Shown: positions 1 through 12,752, counted from the first letter of the stretch. The stretch is DNA of 64,000 nucleotides from Heliocidaris tuberculata (GCA_025618425.1 CM046833.1:3393672-3457671); one strand, 5' to 3'. Numbers and translations are program-made. Notes: generated by a model not told the origin, from the letters alone.

Positions 1-270
1 CTCAGTAAACCATTTTGCGGTATCAACTGTCTAACACTAACACTTTGTTTTCACTGCAGCTTCTAAGTAGGGAATACCCAAAGATAGCACACACAAAATT
101 TCATTGCTCAAGATCCACTACTTTTGATGTTGCAGCCTGTCAAAGTTTATAGGTGGTTCTGGGCGGTTCATTGACTAATAGAAAGGGCAGTCGCTTTGTT
201 TTCAGTAACTAAAAAGTTAAATATCTTTTGTTTTAAACCTTATTTTTCTTCCTCATTTGTTATTTACCAG

Positions 271-441
271 GGTGACAGAGCAACATTTTTGATATTTGGA
301 GGAACAGCATTTGCATGTGCTATCTTTGATCTAGGTCTTCCAGAGACGCTTAATAAACCTCTACCAGAAAGCATTGATGATGTAGAACATAACACACCAG
401 TTGTAGATCAGAAATACACTACCAAAGGAAGTAACAGATAG
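271..441 (+). CDS. Last coding exon of an SLC22-type organic ion/carnitine transporter
   Basis: The exon begins after a good acceptor (pyrimidine tract then TTTACCAG at 263-270), is read in phase 0, and ends at TAG 439-441. It encodes 56 residues. A hydrophobic stretch (FLIFGGTAFACAIFDLG) fits the last membrane helix of a major facilitator protein. It is followed by LPETLNKPLPESIDDVE, which closely resembles the LPETLxxPLPxTIxD signature ending the 12-TM core of SLC22 organic cation/anion transporters. A short polar tail follows. Family members move organic cations, anions or carnitine across the plasma membrane; the substrate cannot be told from one exon. Upstream exons lie left of the window: 1-270 reads as intron with no other open exon joined to it. 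SV2-like or other MFS sugar-porter relatives are the main alternative. Confidence 0.75.
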   Translation, partial: GDRATFLIFGGTAFACAIFDLGLPETLNKPLPESIDDVEHNTPVVDQKYTTKGSNR

Positions 442-3400
442 AAGCTAGTTATAAACGACACCCGTCACCCCCCCAAATCCAGGGAAAGTTGGCAAATAGC
501 ATTTTTTACCTTTAGCATTTATACCTTCTTAGGATTTCCATTATTTGAAATTTCTCAGCTTTATCTTGATATATGACATGCTTATGTTCAGAATCTGTAT
601 CTGCTTGTGAACCAAATGCAAAGGTATGGTGGTAAAAAATATATTCAGGAGAAAAATTGCTTTAAAGTTGAAGAGTGGTCAGGAGCATAGTCAGGTTTAC
701 AATGAGAAAGCATTTATAGGGTGTACCGAATCGTGTTGTCAAGTGTGATGATAAACATTTTATAAATCAAAGGAGCTTTCAAGAGGAATAAAATAATGAC
801 AATCCTGTAGATAGTAATGTACTTCCATATGCTAACTTTCATGATCTTATAACCTCATATATAATGAATCTGAAGCTGTAGGAAATTTTTAGGTGGATTA
901 TTTTTTTCCTGCTCTTTGTTTTACTTGTTACTCTTAATTGAATTGTGTTATATTAGGACTGGTGTAGCTAGATGGATTGCTCAAAGATAATCTTAAGTAC
1001 ATGTAATGACAGAAAATATATTTTCTCAAAATCACAATGAAATTACTTAAATTTCAAGACTACAAATGATATTTGTTGATTTTGATATACATAATGGCAG
1101 AGTACTTAACAAAGAAAAATCAAGCTAGATGTCCTGACACATGTCCATATCATGTGGTCAAATATATGCAAATGAGAGTTGTGTTTTGCAGTGAATTATT
1201 CAACAAGTTGCAAGTGTTCTGCTCATACAACCATTCTATCTACTTCATGATGAAAAAAAAATAAGAAGAATAACTTTGATCAAATTTCTTTTGAAGTACA
1301 ATTTGTTTCAAGTAATTAAGATAAGCTTTAATAGAGAGAGGATTATTCCACCTTCCAAATACATTATTTAAATTCATGAGAGTAGTTTACTTTTTGTGAT
1401 GTGGCTTAATAACTTCTGACACAGAGCAGGAGGAGTAGATATTTCTAAACCTTTTTTTGTAGTTTTTCATTGCATTCGAATATGATGTTTGACACTGTGA
1501 GAATTTTTGAAAGGAAAATAAGTGTTGAAATCCCTAAGGTGGTAACATCGTAAAAGTTCCAGATTACCCTTTTTCTTACAAATTGACATTTAAACAGATT
1601 TTTGATGTGTCGCTGTCCATGTATATTCCTTTCAACTTCATGACTTCTTATTAGATAAATGTAGGAAACTTAGTTTTATAAAAATGTTAGTGTTGATAAT
1701 GAAGAGGAAAAAAAAAAAAAAATCAGTTTTGCCTTAAAAAAATGAACTTCATGGATAAGAGCACTGAACCGTTCCATTGTGAATACGGGTAAACATCCAG
1801 GGTTTATGAAATAGGAGTATGGCATGAGATGTATTCTTCGTATCATGGAAACATTGATGTGTCTTTCCAATCATTATCATCATTATTTTCTTGCAATTTC
1901 ACTTCTATTCCATCCTCTTGTTTATGCGTCGCATTTTGATAAAGAATACTGAATATGAAAATATCTACAGATTTGACATACGACTTGCTGCAATTTTATA
2001 AAAGCATTATTTTGAAATCTTGATGAAAGCAACCCCTAACTATAGTCGGTTGTGTTTGATTGTGTATTATTCTGAGAAATTCTAGCTTATCTTGCCACAG
2101 AGACCAAAGTAAACCAATTAATATCTGTTTCTGTTCATCATTGACTGTGTGTGCATGATCTTTCCCCCTATCTATTTCCTCTGTCTTATCCTGTTTCCTA
2201 CTGATCTCTCACACACTCTCTGTTCTTTCTCTTTTATTATTGAAGCATATTTTATGCTTTTTACCATGTCTTTATCCATATCACTGTCACTAACCATTTT
2301 TTTACTGTTTACTGCTTTGTTTTGGTATTGTTTATACAAACAATGTTAAACCCATTCCACTCCTAATATAAGCATGTTGCAATTTTCATATATTTGAATA
2401 TGATCACAATACATGTATGTATAATTATGTGAGTAGGATATCTAGAGGTCCATGTGTTTTATTGTTATATTATTACATGTAATGCTTTGTCATGTCATAT
2501 TTGTAAAGAAATAAATATACATTCAGCCTTCCACTGTCATGGATATTAAGAATAGAATATATCACTATCATTGAAGAGTTGCTACACATGATATCATTAT
2601 AGTTTATATGTATTCAATGTTTCTAATCAGTGGTTAGAGATATGATTTATTTTTCTAAAGTGGATTTTAAAATTTTACTACTTATTTTACTTACCTAGTT
2701 TTATGTTTTTTTCTTGAATTGTGCTTATATCAGTTGTTTAAAATCTAACAGTAAAATGCCAACAAATTTTTACCATTTAAAGTTTTAAAAGAAAGATTCA
2801 TCTCTTTTTGTTTGTCTTTGGTTTTTTAATAAATATTTTAAACACAAAATCGATAAGAAAATGTCAGCAATAAATAAACATTCAATTTCCTAGGGAAAAT
2901 ATTTCACTCAAGGTTTTTGTTTAAATTTTGTCTATTATATTATAAGTTGGATTTACTTCATTGCCCCAAATAAATGTGAAATTGCACTGCTATGTCATTT
3001 ACGGTAAATAGCATTAGAGATTTAGAGTTTCCCCCAATGTTGTTGAGACGTTAAATAGATAGTAGAAAATGTTTGTCATTTACATATAAGAGCTGCATGA
3101 ATTGGAGAGATATCTCACAGTTCAACTCGGTGACATTTGCCAATTTGAAATTATCATATGTACTGGTACTTGATCTTGATGTAAAAAAAAAGGAAAAACA
3201 AAAAAACAAAACTTATTGATATATAAAAAATTATGTTCATGTATGTTCATGTTTACCCATTTTTTTTTCTTTTAGAGTAACTTTGAAAAAAAAAATCATT
3301 GTTTGATTTCTGTGAATTAGTCACATTTTAGTTTTGAAGTATTTCTAAGAAATATATGTTTTTGTATGAAAAGTTATTCATAATGTAAGACTGAAAACCC

Positions 3401-3600
3401 ACAAATCATGCATTGACCACATTGTTACATGTACTTAGACCTTATTTAATGGACATAATTTTGTTTCTTAAAACTGCTAGTATAATATAACATATACCAA
3501 TTGTATTTGTGATACAAAAGCTTGTTCCAAAGTCATGTAAAATGTATTATAATTACACCAAATAAAGGAGTTTCCATTTTTTACTAACAAGATAAGTCTA
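442..3600 (+). other. Probable 3' UTR and downstream flank of the SLC22-like gene
   Basis: No coding exon is visible here. The stretch is AT-rich and non-repetitive, as expected for a long animal 3' UTR. Possible poly(A) signals AATAAA stand at 787-792, 2510-2515 (followed by T/A-rich sequence) and 3561-3566. Which is used cannot be decided from sequence. Short open frames here lack homology and look like chance. Confidence 0.4.
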
Positions 3601-3971
3601 TTTCCATGTTCCCTTTCAGAGTCATTTAATCCATGAAAACATACCCCAGAAAACCTGTACTATTTTTAAGTACATGTATTTGCTATTTTTAAGTATTTGC
3701 AAGTAGGGGCACATGCGCGTATCCCATTTCAAGTAATCCTTTTACTCAATTTTTTAATTTAGTTGATTTTCTGCTACTTCACTACCTCACCCATATTGTT
3801 TTATCCCTATTGTTAAATTGATTCTTATTCCTTTAACGCTTACTGTACAGGGGGGGGGATGCATGGTGCTAGACAAATTTTATTGCGCACTTGCACCTGT
3901 CAAATTTTACGTCTAGGCCCTCCATTTTCCTTTTTAAAACAAGTCTTGCACATCTTCACATATTTTCCAGG

Positions 3972-4165
3972 CAGGGGGCGTTGCTAGACAGTTTTGAAAG
4001 TGGGGGGGGAGGGGGGAGGGGGGGTGGTGTTGGACCAAATTTGCCAAAAGATCTGAATTCTCTTCGAAATGTTTGGGTTTTTTAATGGTCATCAATACGT
4101 ATAATCAAAATCTGCCTACAGAAAATGTCGAAGGTGGTGTGACTGTCCCTCTACCGACGCCCCTG
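3972..4165. mobile_element. Short hAT-like MITE (candidate)
   Basis: Left end CAGGGGGCGTTGCTAGA and the reverse complement of the right end CAGGGGCGTCGGTAGA form imperfect terminal inverted repeats about 194 bp apart. A G-rich tract follows the left end. CAGGGGCGT-type ends are typical of hAT MITEs. No 8-bp target duplication is evident, so the call rests on the ends alone. Confidence 0.4.
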
Positions 4166-4531
4166 CCGGTTAAGGGTTGGATGCAAAACAATTTGGCATA
4201 GGCTATGTGTCCCCGGTATAACCCTATCAGACATTTCTTATGAACAGAATGAGGAAAAATGCTAACAATGTGCACAAAATTGTGGTTTAAAGGGCCACCA
4301 GAAAAAAGTTTGGGAAACGTTCTTTTGTTGTCTCGGGTTTTGACTTGTTAGACATTTCTTTACTTTTTTTGAAAATTTTTTGACAACAGAAGGCACGTGG
4401 AAATTTGTGAACCTCAATTTGTTTTTATTAGTTCCATGTAGGAGTTTATTTTTAGTTGTTCTCGCTCCCTCCCCATCGATTAACATTCAGTCAGACCGTA
4501 ATGGTCAGACAAAGCACAACGCAACCCTTTA

Positions 4532-5541
4532 AGCCCCTTTCACAATTGGTCTGCGACCAGTTTGCGACCGCCTGCAACAGATTTTTCGGGGTATTGCACG
4601 ACCGATCGCTTGGTGTCTTGCGACCACTCGCAGTCGTTGCAGGCGGTCGCACGAACCTGAGGCGGTCGTGACTGGTCGCATCTGAACTTTGAACATGCTC
4701 AAAATCCAGACACGACCAGATGCGATCGATTCACTCGCATTAGGTCGTACGACCAGTCGTGCGATTCTCGTATGAGTGTTGCACAACGTTGCACGATTAG
4801 ATGCGAGAGTTCGCACGACTCAATAGTCGCAGTGGGTGGGCTGGAGGTCGTGCAACACTCGCACGTGCGCTAGCGACCTATAGCGACCAGTCTTGCGAAT
4901 GGGTGCGATTGTGCTAAGACCATGAGACTGTTGCACGACCGATCGCAGCACATCTTACAACGTTGTACTACCGTTGCACGACTGTATGAGACTGTATGCG
5001 ACTATTCCTCGGGGGTATATATAGGGGGACTATGGAGATGATCCTCTGCAACAGGGCCCTCCTCTAACAACTTTCTCTTCTTTTTAACTTTCTTCTTTGG
5101 CATCTTGACTATTAAGAAGGCCAACTTGAAACTGACTACCGGTCAATTGTCGAGGGGGTTTTTATACCCCACGCCACTCGCACGAATACTCTCACGACCA
5201 CTTGCACCGGTCTCATTCAATCGCACGAGCGATTGCATGGTCTCACATCCACTCGCACGACCATGCAATCGATCGTGCGACTATTGTGATTGGCGTCAAG
5301 CCACTCGCAATCACTCGTGCAACTCTCGCATGTGAACGCAAGACCACTTGCACGAGCATATGCGAGCAAATGCGACTTGCTCGTGCAACGGTCTCTTCTA
5401 GTCGCTTTTGTTTTACGACCGCTGTTGCATTTGTGAATGCCTTTCTGCGACCTGATGAGATCGATGGCGATTGAAGCCTGTTGCAGCCTGTCGTGCGATC
5501 AAATGGTCGCAAACGGTCGCAGACCAATTGTGAAAGGGGCT
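4532..5541. mobile_element. PIF/Harbinger-like non-autonomous DNA transposon, ~1010 bp
   Basis: The ends are inverted repeats of about 38 bp: AGCCCCTTTCACAATTGGTC starting at 4532, and its reverse complement ending at 5541, with one or two mismatches over the full length. They are flanked by TTA on both sides (4529-4531 and 5542-5544). A 3-bp TTA duplication is the hallmark of PIF/Harbinger elements. A piggyBac origin (TTAA) is less likely because the right flank is TTTA. The interior is packed with degenerate copies of GTCGTGCGA/TCGCACGAC words in both orientations, far richer in CpG than the surroundings. No transposase is present; a small basic open frame lies on the minus strand (5002-5103). 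Confidence 0.75.
5002..5103 (-). other. Small basic open frame inside the Harbinger-like element
   Basis: On the minus strand an ATG at 5103 opens a 33-codon frame ending at TAG 5002-5004. It starts MPKKKVKKKRKLLEEG, which looks like a nuclear localisation signal, and continues with an acidic, proline-containing stretch. A TATATATA run lies within it at about 5018-5025. It may be the remnant of the first coding exon of an element-encoded DNA-binding protein. It may also be chance, since nothing downstream in the frame continues it. Confidence 0.25.
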
Positions 5542-5544
5542 TTA

Positions 5545-6329
5545 CGGACGGGTGTTCGTATCATGAACTCTACGCTACGTTTGTATATAGAGTTCAATGG
5601 TTCGTATGCGGAAAATCGGAAGGAACACTCTTTGATCTCTTTGTGCAGAAAGTGATGTCGCCCTCATTCGGCAGACTTTCATCAACGTTTGACAATGGGC
5701 AGCTGCTTCAAGCGAGTTGTATTTAATTTCTTCCCAACGAACACGCTGCTGTTCAAACACTATTTACAAGTCGTCGCTATATATTTGGATTAACGGAGAA
5801 TCGTCCGATTTGACATCAGTAAAATGTTTCTTGTTTATTCGAATTTTGAAGGAATAAATTGGGCATTTGCCTTTTCTTTAAATTTGGTGACGAATAGACC
5901 CCGCTCTTTGTCAGTAATGTGTATACGCAACCTGAAATTATCGAACGATTCTGCATTATAGTTAAACAGCCCAGAAAAGAAGAGAGAAAATATTCAGAGC
6001 TTTAGATAAAAAATACTTTTCTTGCATAATGTTTTGCTGTGTGCAAGGCAAAGTAGTTTGTTTCTTTTCTTTCTTTTTTATTCGTGTTTTTTTTTTTTCA
6101 CACTGTTGAATCTCATAAGTCTATTTTGGAGTTCGCTAGAAATGAGAATGTTCACATTTTCATTTGAACATTTTAAACCTGTTTTCCTTCTTATACTCTT
6201 TTCTACATTTCTCCACCTGCTTCTCGATGTCTCCTTCTAAAGTACTGCCTCGTTCTTCGTTTCTTTCTCTCCCTACTCTTCCCATCAAACTCTTTTTTTT
6301 TCTTCCAACTTTCTCTTTTTCTACTTTAT
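5545..6329. other. Intergenic, nothing recognised
   Basis: Single-copy-looking AT-rich sequence that becomes pyrimidine-rich from about 6050 on. No exon, RNA gene or transposon end was recognised. The last part (about 6220-6329) resembles degenerate precursors of the adjacent minisatellite unit. Confidence 0.4.
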
Positions 6330-9300
6330 GCAATCTCCTCATGTCACCTTCCCTCTAGATCCTCCCCCCCCCTCTCTCCCATCTCCTCATATCACCATCC
6401 CTCTAGATCCTCTCTCTCTCTCCCCCCTCCCATCTCCTCATATCACCATCCCTCTAGATCCTCCCCCCTTCTCCCATCTCCTCATATCACCATCCCTCTA
6501 GATCCTCTCTCTCTCTCCCCCCTCCATCTCCTCATATCACCATCCCTCTAGATCCTCTCCCCCCTCTCTCCCATCTCCTCATATCACCATCCCTCTAGAT
6601 CCTCTCCCCCCTCTCTCCCATCTCCTCATATCACCATCCCTCTAGATCCTCTCCCCCCCTCTCTCCCATCTCCTCATATCACCATCCCTCTAGATCCTCT
6701 CCCCCCCTCTCTCCCATCTCCTCATATCACCATCCCTCTAGATCCTCCCCCCCTCTCCCATCTCCTCATATCACCATCCCTCTAGATCCTCTCCCCCCCT
6801 CTCTCCCATCTCCTCATATCACCATCCCTCTAGATCCTCCCCCCCCCTCTCCCATCTCCTCATATCACCATCCCTCTAGATCCTCTCCCCCCCTCTCTCC
6901 CATCTCCTCATATCACCATCCCTCTAGATCCTCCCCCCCCTCTCCCATCTCCTCATATCACCATCCCTCTAGATCCTCTCCCCCTCTCTCCCATCTCCTC
7001 ATATCACCATCCCTCTAGATCCTTCTCCCCCCTCTCTCCCATCTCCTCATATCACCGTCCCTCTAGATCCTCTCCCCCCCTCTCCCATCTCCTCATATCA
7101 CCATCCCTCTAGATCCTCTCTCTCTCTCCCCCCCCCCCTCTCCCATCTCCTCATATCACCATCCCTCTAGATCCTCTCTCTCTCTCCCCCTCTCTCCCAT
7201 CTCCTCATATCACCATCCCTCTAGATCCTCTCCCCCCCTCTCTCCCATCTCCTCATATCACCATCCCTCTAGATCCTCTCCCCCCCTCTCTCCCATCTCC
7301 TCATATCACCATCCCTCTAGATCCTCTCCCCCCTCTCTCCCATCTCCATATCACCATCCCTCTAGACCCCCCCCCCTCTCTCCCATCTCCTCATATCACC
7401 GTCCCTCTAGATCCTCTCCCCCCTCTCTCCCATCTCCTCATATCACCATCCCTCTATCCTCTCCCCCTCTCCCATCTCCTCATATCACCATCCCTCTAGA
7501 CCCCCCCCCCTCTCTCCCATCTCCTCATATCACCATCCCTCTAGATCCTCTCTCCCCCCCCCCTCTCCCATCTCCTCATATCACCATCCCTCTATCCTCT
7601 CCCCCCTCTCTCCCATCTCCTCATATCACCATCCCTCTAGATCCTCTCCCCCCCTCTCTCCCATCTCCTCATATCACCATCCCTCTAGACCCCCCCCCCC
7701 CTCTCTCCCATCTCCTCATATCACCATCCCTCTAGATCCTCTCTCTCCCCCCCCCCCTCTCTCCATCTCCTCATATCACCATCCCTCTAGATCCTCTCCC
7801 CCCTCTCCCATCTCCTCATATCACCATCCCTCTAGATCCTCTCTCTCCCCCCCTCTCTCCCATCTCCTCATATCACCATCCCTCTATCCTCTCCCCCCTC
7901 CCATCTTCTCATATCACCATCCCTCTAGACCCCCCCCCCCTCTCCCATCTCCTCATATCACCATCCCTCTAGATCCTCTCTCTCCCCCCCCCCCCCTCTC
8001 TCCATCTCCTCATATCACCATCCCTCTAGATCCTCTCTCTCCCCCCCCTCTCCCATCTCCTCATATCACCATCCCTCTATCCTCTCCCCCCTCCCATCTC
8101 CTCATATCACCGTCCCTCTAGATCCTCTCCCCCCCTCTCTCCCATCTCCTCATATCACCATCCCTCTAGATCCCCTCTCTCTCCCCCCCCCTCTCCCATC
8201 TCATATCACCATCCCTCTAGATCCTCTCCCCCCTCTCCCATCTCCTCATATCACCATCCCTCTAGATCCCCTCTCTCTCTCCCCCCCCCCTCCTCCATCT
8301 CATATCACCATCCCTCTAGATCCTCTCCCCCTCTCCCATCTCCTCATATCACCATCCCTCTATCCTCTCCCCCCTCTCCCATCTCCTCATATCACCATCC
8401 CTCTAGATCCTCTCCCCCCTCTCTCCCATCTCCTCATATCACCATCCCTCTACATTCCTCTCTCTCTCCCCCCCCCCCCCCCTCTCCCATCTCATATCAC
8501 CATCCCTCTAGATCCTCTCCCCCCTCTCCCATCTCCTCATATCACCATCCCTCTAGATCCCCCCTCTCTCCCATCTCCTCATATCACCATCCCTCTAGAT
8601 CCCCTCTCTCTCTCCCCCCCCCTCTCCCATCTCATATCACCGTCCCTCTAGATCCTCTCCCCCCCTCTCTCCCATCTCCTCATATCACCATCCCTCTAGA
8701 TCCCCTCTCTCTCTCCCCCCCCCCTCTCCCATCTCATATCACCATCCCTCTAGATCCTCTCCCCCCTCTCCCATCTCCTCATATCACCATCCCTCTATCC
8801 TCTCCCCCCTCTCCCATCTCCTCATATCACCATCCCTCTACATTCCCTCTCTCTCTCCCCCCCCCCTCTCCCATCTCATATCACCATCCCTCTAGATCCT
8901 CTCCCCCCTCTCCCATCTCCTCATATCACCATCCCTCTAGATCCCCCCTCTCTCCCATCTCCTCATATCACCATCCCTCTATCCTCTCCCCCCCCCTCCC
9001 ATCTCCTCATATCACCATCCCTCTAGATCCTCTCCCCCCTCTCCCATCTCCTCATATCACCATCCCTCTAGATCCTCTCCCCCCCTCTCTCCCATCTCCT
9101 CATATCACCATCCCTCTAGATCCTCTCCCCCCCTCCCATCTCCTCATATCACCATCCCTCTAGATCCTCTCCCCCCTCTCCCATCTCCTCATATCACCAT
9201 CCCTATAGATCCTCTCCCCCTCTCTCCCATCTCCTCATATCACCATCCCTATAGATCCTCTCCCCCTCTCTCCCATCTCCTCATATCACCATCCCTCTAG

Positions 9301-9365
9301 ATCCACACACTCGCTATCTTTCTCTCTTTTTCTCCCGTCTCCTCATCTCACCATCTCTTCATCCT
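6330..9365. repeat. 3-kb pyrimidine-only minisatellite, unit ~48 bp, ~60 copies
   Basis: The unit runs CTCCTCATATCACCATCCCT, then CTAGATCCTCT, then a variable CCCCCC/CTCTCT tract and CCCAT. The C and CT tracts vary in length between copies, so the period drifts around 45-52 bp. Most units carry a TCTAGA. Three recurrent variants are seen: the full unit; a unit lacking AGAT before CCTCT; and a unit with ATCCCCTCTCTCTC and a shortened CATCTCATATC segment, concentrated at about 8160-8880. Flanks at 9310-9365 hold decayed copies. Guanine is almost absent from the plus strand for 3 kb. No open frame persists. Confidence 0.95.
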
Positions 9366-10437
9366 CTCTCTTTCTCTCTCTCTCTTTCTCTTTCCCTTGG
9401 ATATTCTTTCTCCGGGAATCAATTACACGGAGCCTTCTCATAAATCGATATCATAAACAAGGAAACCAACTTGTTGGTTTTTTTATGATTGAGAATGGAC
9501 AATGTAACTACACGTTTCATCATACTCTCCCATCTCATTTCGTTTCTCTCTCCTACTATTTACGCAGCTGAGCTTCATAACACGCTACGGTTTTCAAGAA
9601 GTCATAAAGCGTCCTCTATTGTTCAGACCTATAATAGCTTTGTTCACTCGCCTCCATACATAGCTCGGCTGTATTCATACAAAGAACTCGACCATGTTCA
9701 TATTAGCCTTCATATTCAAAGCTTTTGTTCTATTGTGATAACTTGTGATCTGAGAATAGTCCCATATAAATCAATGAACGAGTATGATTACATTATGATG
9801 TCTGGTCTAACAGCCGCTGCCAACCTCCTCTATTTAAAGGGAAAGTTAAGTACCATGATAGGCCTACTGCTTTGAAGAAAAAAAAATGTCTAGAATGTAT
9901 TCCGAATGCTTGAGTATGTAGTAAATATGCGTGAATAAGGTTTTAGAATAATTGAATCGACTCAGTCATGCTGAAAATCACAAACCTTTGAAAAGCATTG
10001 ATGCACAGATACGGGATTGCACACACCTGGAATCAGACTTTGGTCCGCAGTTTTATTTTTTCTTGTCACAAAGAATTCGGCATTTAAGACCATCATTTTC
10101 ATGCAAATTGCTACTGTGATATTTTTACACACTCAGGAATAAAATAATGAGATTTTTTTTTCCACCAATAGAAGGTCCAGAACTCAACATTTTCTTGAAA
10201 GCTAAACACTGTAAAACGATGTCTGGCCATACAATACAGTCGCTGTCACGCTGCTCTGAAATTAAACTGTCGGGTAAAGAATCCACAAAGGCGAGCGGTT
10301 CATCATCATGATTGTATGCATAATATCATGAATTTGAAAAAAAAAATCATAAATATAGTAATGAACAAAATCATGAAAACTCTTCAAAAAATACTTTGAC
10401 TCCGCAGATAATGGGAGAAGTCATTACGTTGTATCGG
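9366..10437. other. Intergenic, one unrecognised open frame
   Basis: A CT-rich run ends near 9400. An 18-bp palindrome (AAACCAAC-TT-GTTGGTTT) sits at 9463-9480. The open frame from ATG 9495 to the stop at 9875 has a hydrophobic N-terminus that could pass as a signal peptide (FIILSHLISFLSPTIYAAE). It shows no family motif, no splice context and ordinary intergenic composition, so I treat it as chance. Confidence 0.35.
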
Positions 10438-10745
10438 TAGTAGTAGTAGTAGTAGTAGTATTTATTTTCCGTTCAGTTAAAAAACAAACAAACATTCATG
10501 TACAATATAAGTGTTTACATTTGAATGAAACGGCTGGATAACCAATATTCAGCTGTGCCAGGCACGACACTACTGGTCTTCCATGGGGTCCAGGAAGCAT
10601 AAAAATAAATTAATTGTATAAATATCAGACATGACATATGATTAATAATTCAAAGAATATAAGAAGATACAAGACAAAATTACAGTGGTAGTTATACATA
10701 AGAACTACTAACACACACACAGAGACCCCCCCCCCCCCCCCAATA
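10438..10745. repeat. (TAG)n tract joined to a possible dispersed-repeat tail
   Basis: About seven TAG units at 10438-10460 lead directly into an AT-rich stretch that reads like the reverse complement of a retroelement 3' end, because a trinucleotide tail abuts unique sequence. A (CA)n and a C-run follow at about 10711-10741. Family not recognised. Confidence 0.3.
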
Positions 10746-10882
10746 CAGAACATACAGAAATCCCGAGTCTGGAATATATCAAGTTATGAAGGTGCTCGTT
10801 CTTCGGCGTACTCGTATCATTCTTTTCTTTTTTAATCAATGAAAAAAAAAAGAACTTTATTCATGCTCTGCTCAGATACTTA

Positions 10883-11148
10883 AGGGCAATCCAACCTTTG
10901 TAAAAAGCTTATTGTGTAAAAGGAGAAAAAATAAGAGAAACAGGATCGTGAATGTTTGACCGCCGCTACATCACAGTGACCGTACCGATATACGGCCAAT
11001 TTGAAATTCTCATTAAGTATAGTAATTACAACTTTAAAAATCCTAACTTTCTTATTGTTGTCCGATTTCGTTCAAACTCAAACCAATCTGCTTCTCTGAT
11101 TTTTCTGCTTTCACACAAATCAAATTATTACAAAGGTTGGATTGCCCT
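10883..11148. mobile_element. 266-bp MITE with TTA target duplication
   Basis: Terminal inverted repeats of about 22 bp (AGGGCAATCCAACCTTTGTA at the left; the reverse complement at the right, ending GGATTGCCCT) are essentially perfect. TTA flanks both sides (10880-10882 and 11149-11151). This fits a Harbinger-type MITE; a TTAA piggyBac-type reading is the alternative. The interior is AT-rich and has no coding capacity for a transposase. Confidence 0.8.
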
Positions 11149-11151
11149 TTA

Positions 11152-12290
11152 ACATTCAGTATTCATTTTGCCTCTTTATCTAAATGAATTGGTTGCTGGT
11201 TAACCAGCTGGTTTACACGCACAGATCGCTCGCCTTGCACTAAGTTTTATGGCATGTTCTTATCGTAACGTTCCCTGAACAGACAATGACAATGAGAATG
11301 AGAATGAGAAGGAGAGGGACAAGTCGGATGATAGGATGGTAGTATGGCGAAGTCATTTGCAGACTGATAATGCATGATTACGACCATCCTTGTCTTGGTG
11401 CAGTCTCCCTCTCCCTTATCCGTCTCTCTTCTCTTTGTTTCTATCTTCCTCAGTCTCTTTATGAATATTAGACATTGAATAAATAAATGTTATTAACTTT
11501 GATTCGCTTATTCCCCCTCTCTCTTTATCTCTCTTCTTTCTCTCAATGTCTTCTTCTATTTATCTATCCATCCATTTCTCTGACTATCATCTTCTCTTTC
11601 TCTTCTTTCACTATTTCCTTTGTCTCCTCTCTCCTCCCTCTATTCTTTCTTTCTCACACTCTGTCTCTCCCTATACCCTCCCCTGCATGTCCCTCTCTCT
11701 CTCTCTTTATTACCATTAAAATATTGAATAATATTTATTATTTTGCTCATTTCGCCCCTGTATTCATCTGTCTGTAATATATCCCTCTTATCTATATATC
11801 TTTTTGTTTTGTTCTCTTCATAACTATACCCCCTCTCTGTTCTCCCTTCTCTGCATCTCTCTCCACTCTTCTGTATTTCTCTTTGCTCTCTGTCTATCTC
11901 ACTCTCAAATGATATCACTCATTTTCTCTCTTTTTTTTTCTCTCTCTCTCTTCATCTCTCTCCCCATGGTAACACAATTCTCCCTTTTCCCCAAAATAAT
12001 CTCTCTCTCTCTCTCGCTCTCTCATAATCATGTTTTCATTTTATTTTATTGAAATATTGCCCATTGTCTATAATGTAATCACGTTCAAATGCAGTTGTCA
12101 CTTTGTCAAATACTGTACTTATGTTTACAGATTGCAATTGATGAATGTATTTACTTTGGATTGTGTATTGATCAATATGAGACATGCAATAAATCCGAAA
12201 AGTGCATAGAAAAGCAAGGAAAATTACTCTCCTATGAGTTATTATTATTTTTTTAAAAATTAAATTAATAATGGTTACAGACACATAATT
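11152..12290. other. Intergenic, pyrimidine-rich, no gene recognised
   Basis: From about 11400 to 12030 the plus strand is dominated by CT-rich degenerate tracts, giving spurious open frames on both strands. No exon, transposon end or RNA gene was recognised. Confidence 0.4.
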
Positions 12291-12739
12291 ATCCCCTCGC
12301 CGATGAAGTCGGAGGTGGATATAGTAACGCTGCCGTCCGTCTTTCCTTCCTTCCTTTCGTCCTTCCGTTGTCCTTCCGTCTGTCATTCCGTCCGTAACAA
12401 ACCTTATGAACACTGGTTTCCGTTCGATAACTTTAGTAATGTTTGACGGATTTTAATGAAATTTGATATGAAGGTATGTCATAGCTCATTAAATGTGCGA
12501 AAATCCGAAAATGTAGTTTTCTTTCGATATCTTTAGTAATGATAGACAGGGTTTAATGAAATTTGGTGAGAAGGTATACATGGTATGAAGATATAGCATA
12601 AGTTTGATCTTCGAGTATGTCATAGCTCATAATAAATAATTATGCGAAAATAGGTAATTATGTAATGTGATTTTTAAAGAAATTTGGTAAGAAGGTACAT
12701 GGTATGAAGATATAGCCTAGGTTCGATCTTCGAGTATGT

Positions 12740-12752
12740 AGGTCAAAGGTCA
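12740..12752 (+). promoter_or_regulatory. Perfect DR1 nuclear-receptor motif
   Basis: AGGTCAAAGGTCA is two AGGTCA half-sites spaced by one A, the consensus DR1 element bound by HNF4, RXR heterodimers and COUP-TF. It lies inside the dispersed element at 12291-13081. Function is inference. Confidence 0.4.

Noticed and set aside
9495..9875. 127-codon frame with a signal-peptide-like start
   Set aside because: No family motif, intergenic composition, and no splice or polyadenylation context.
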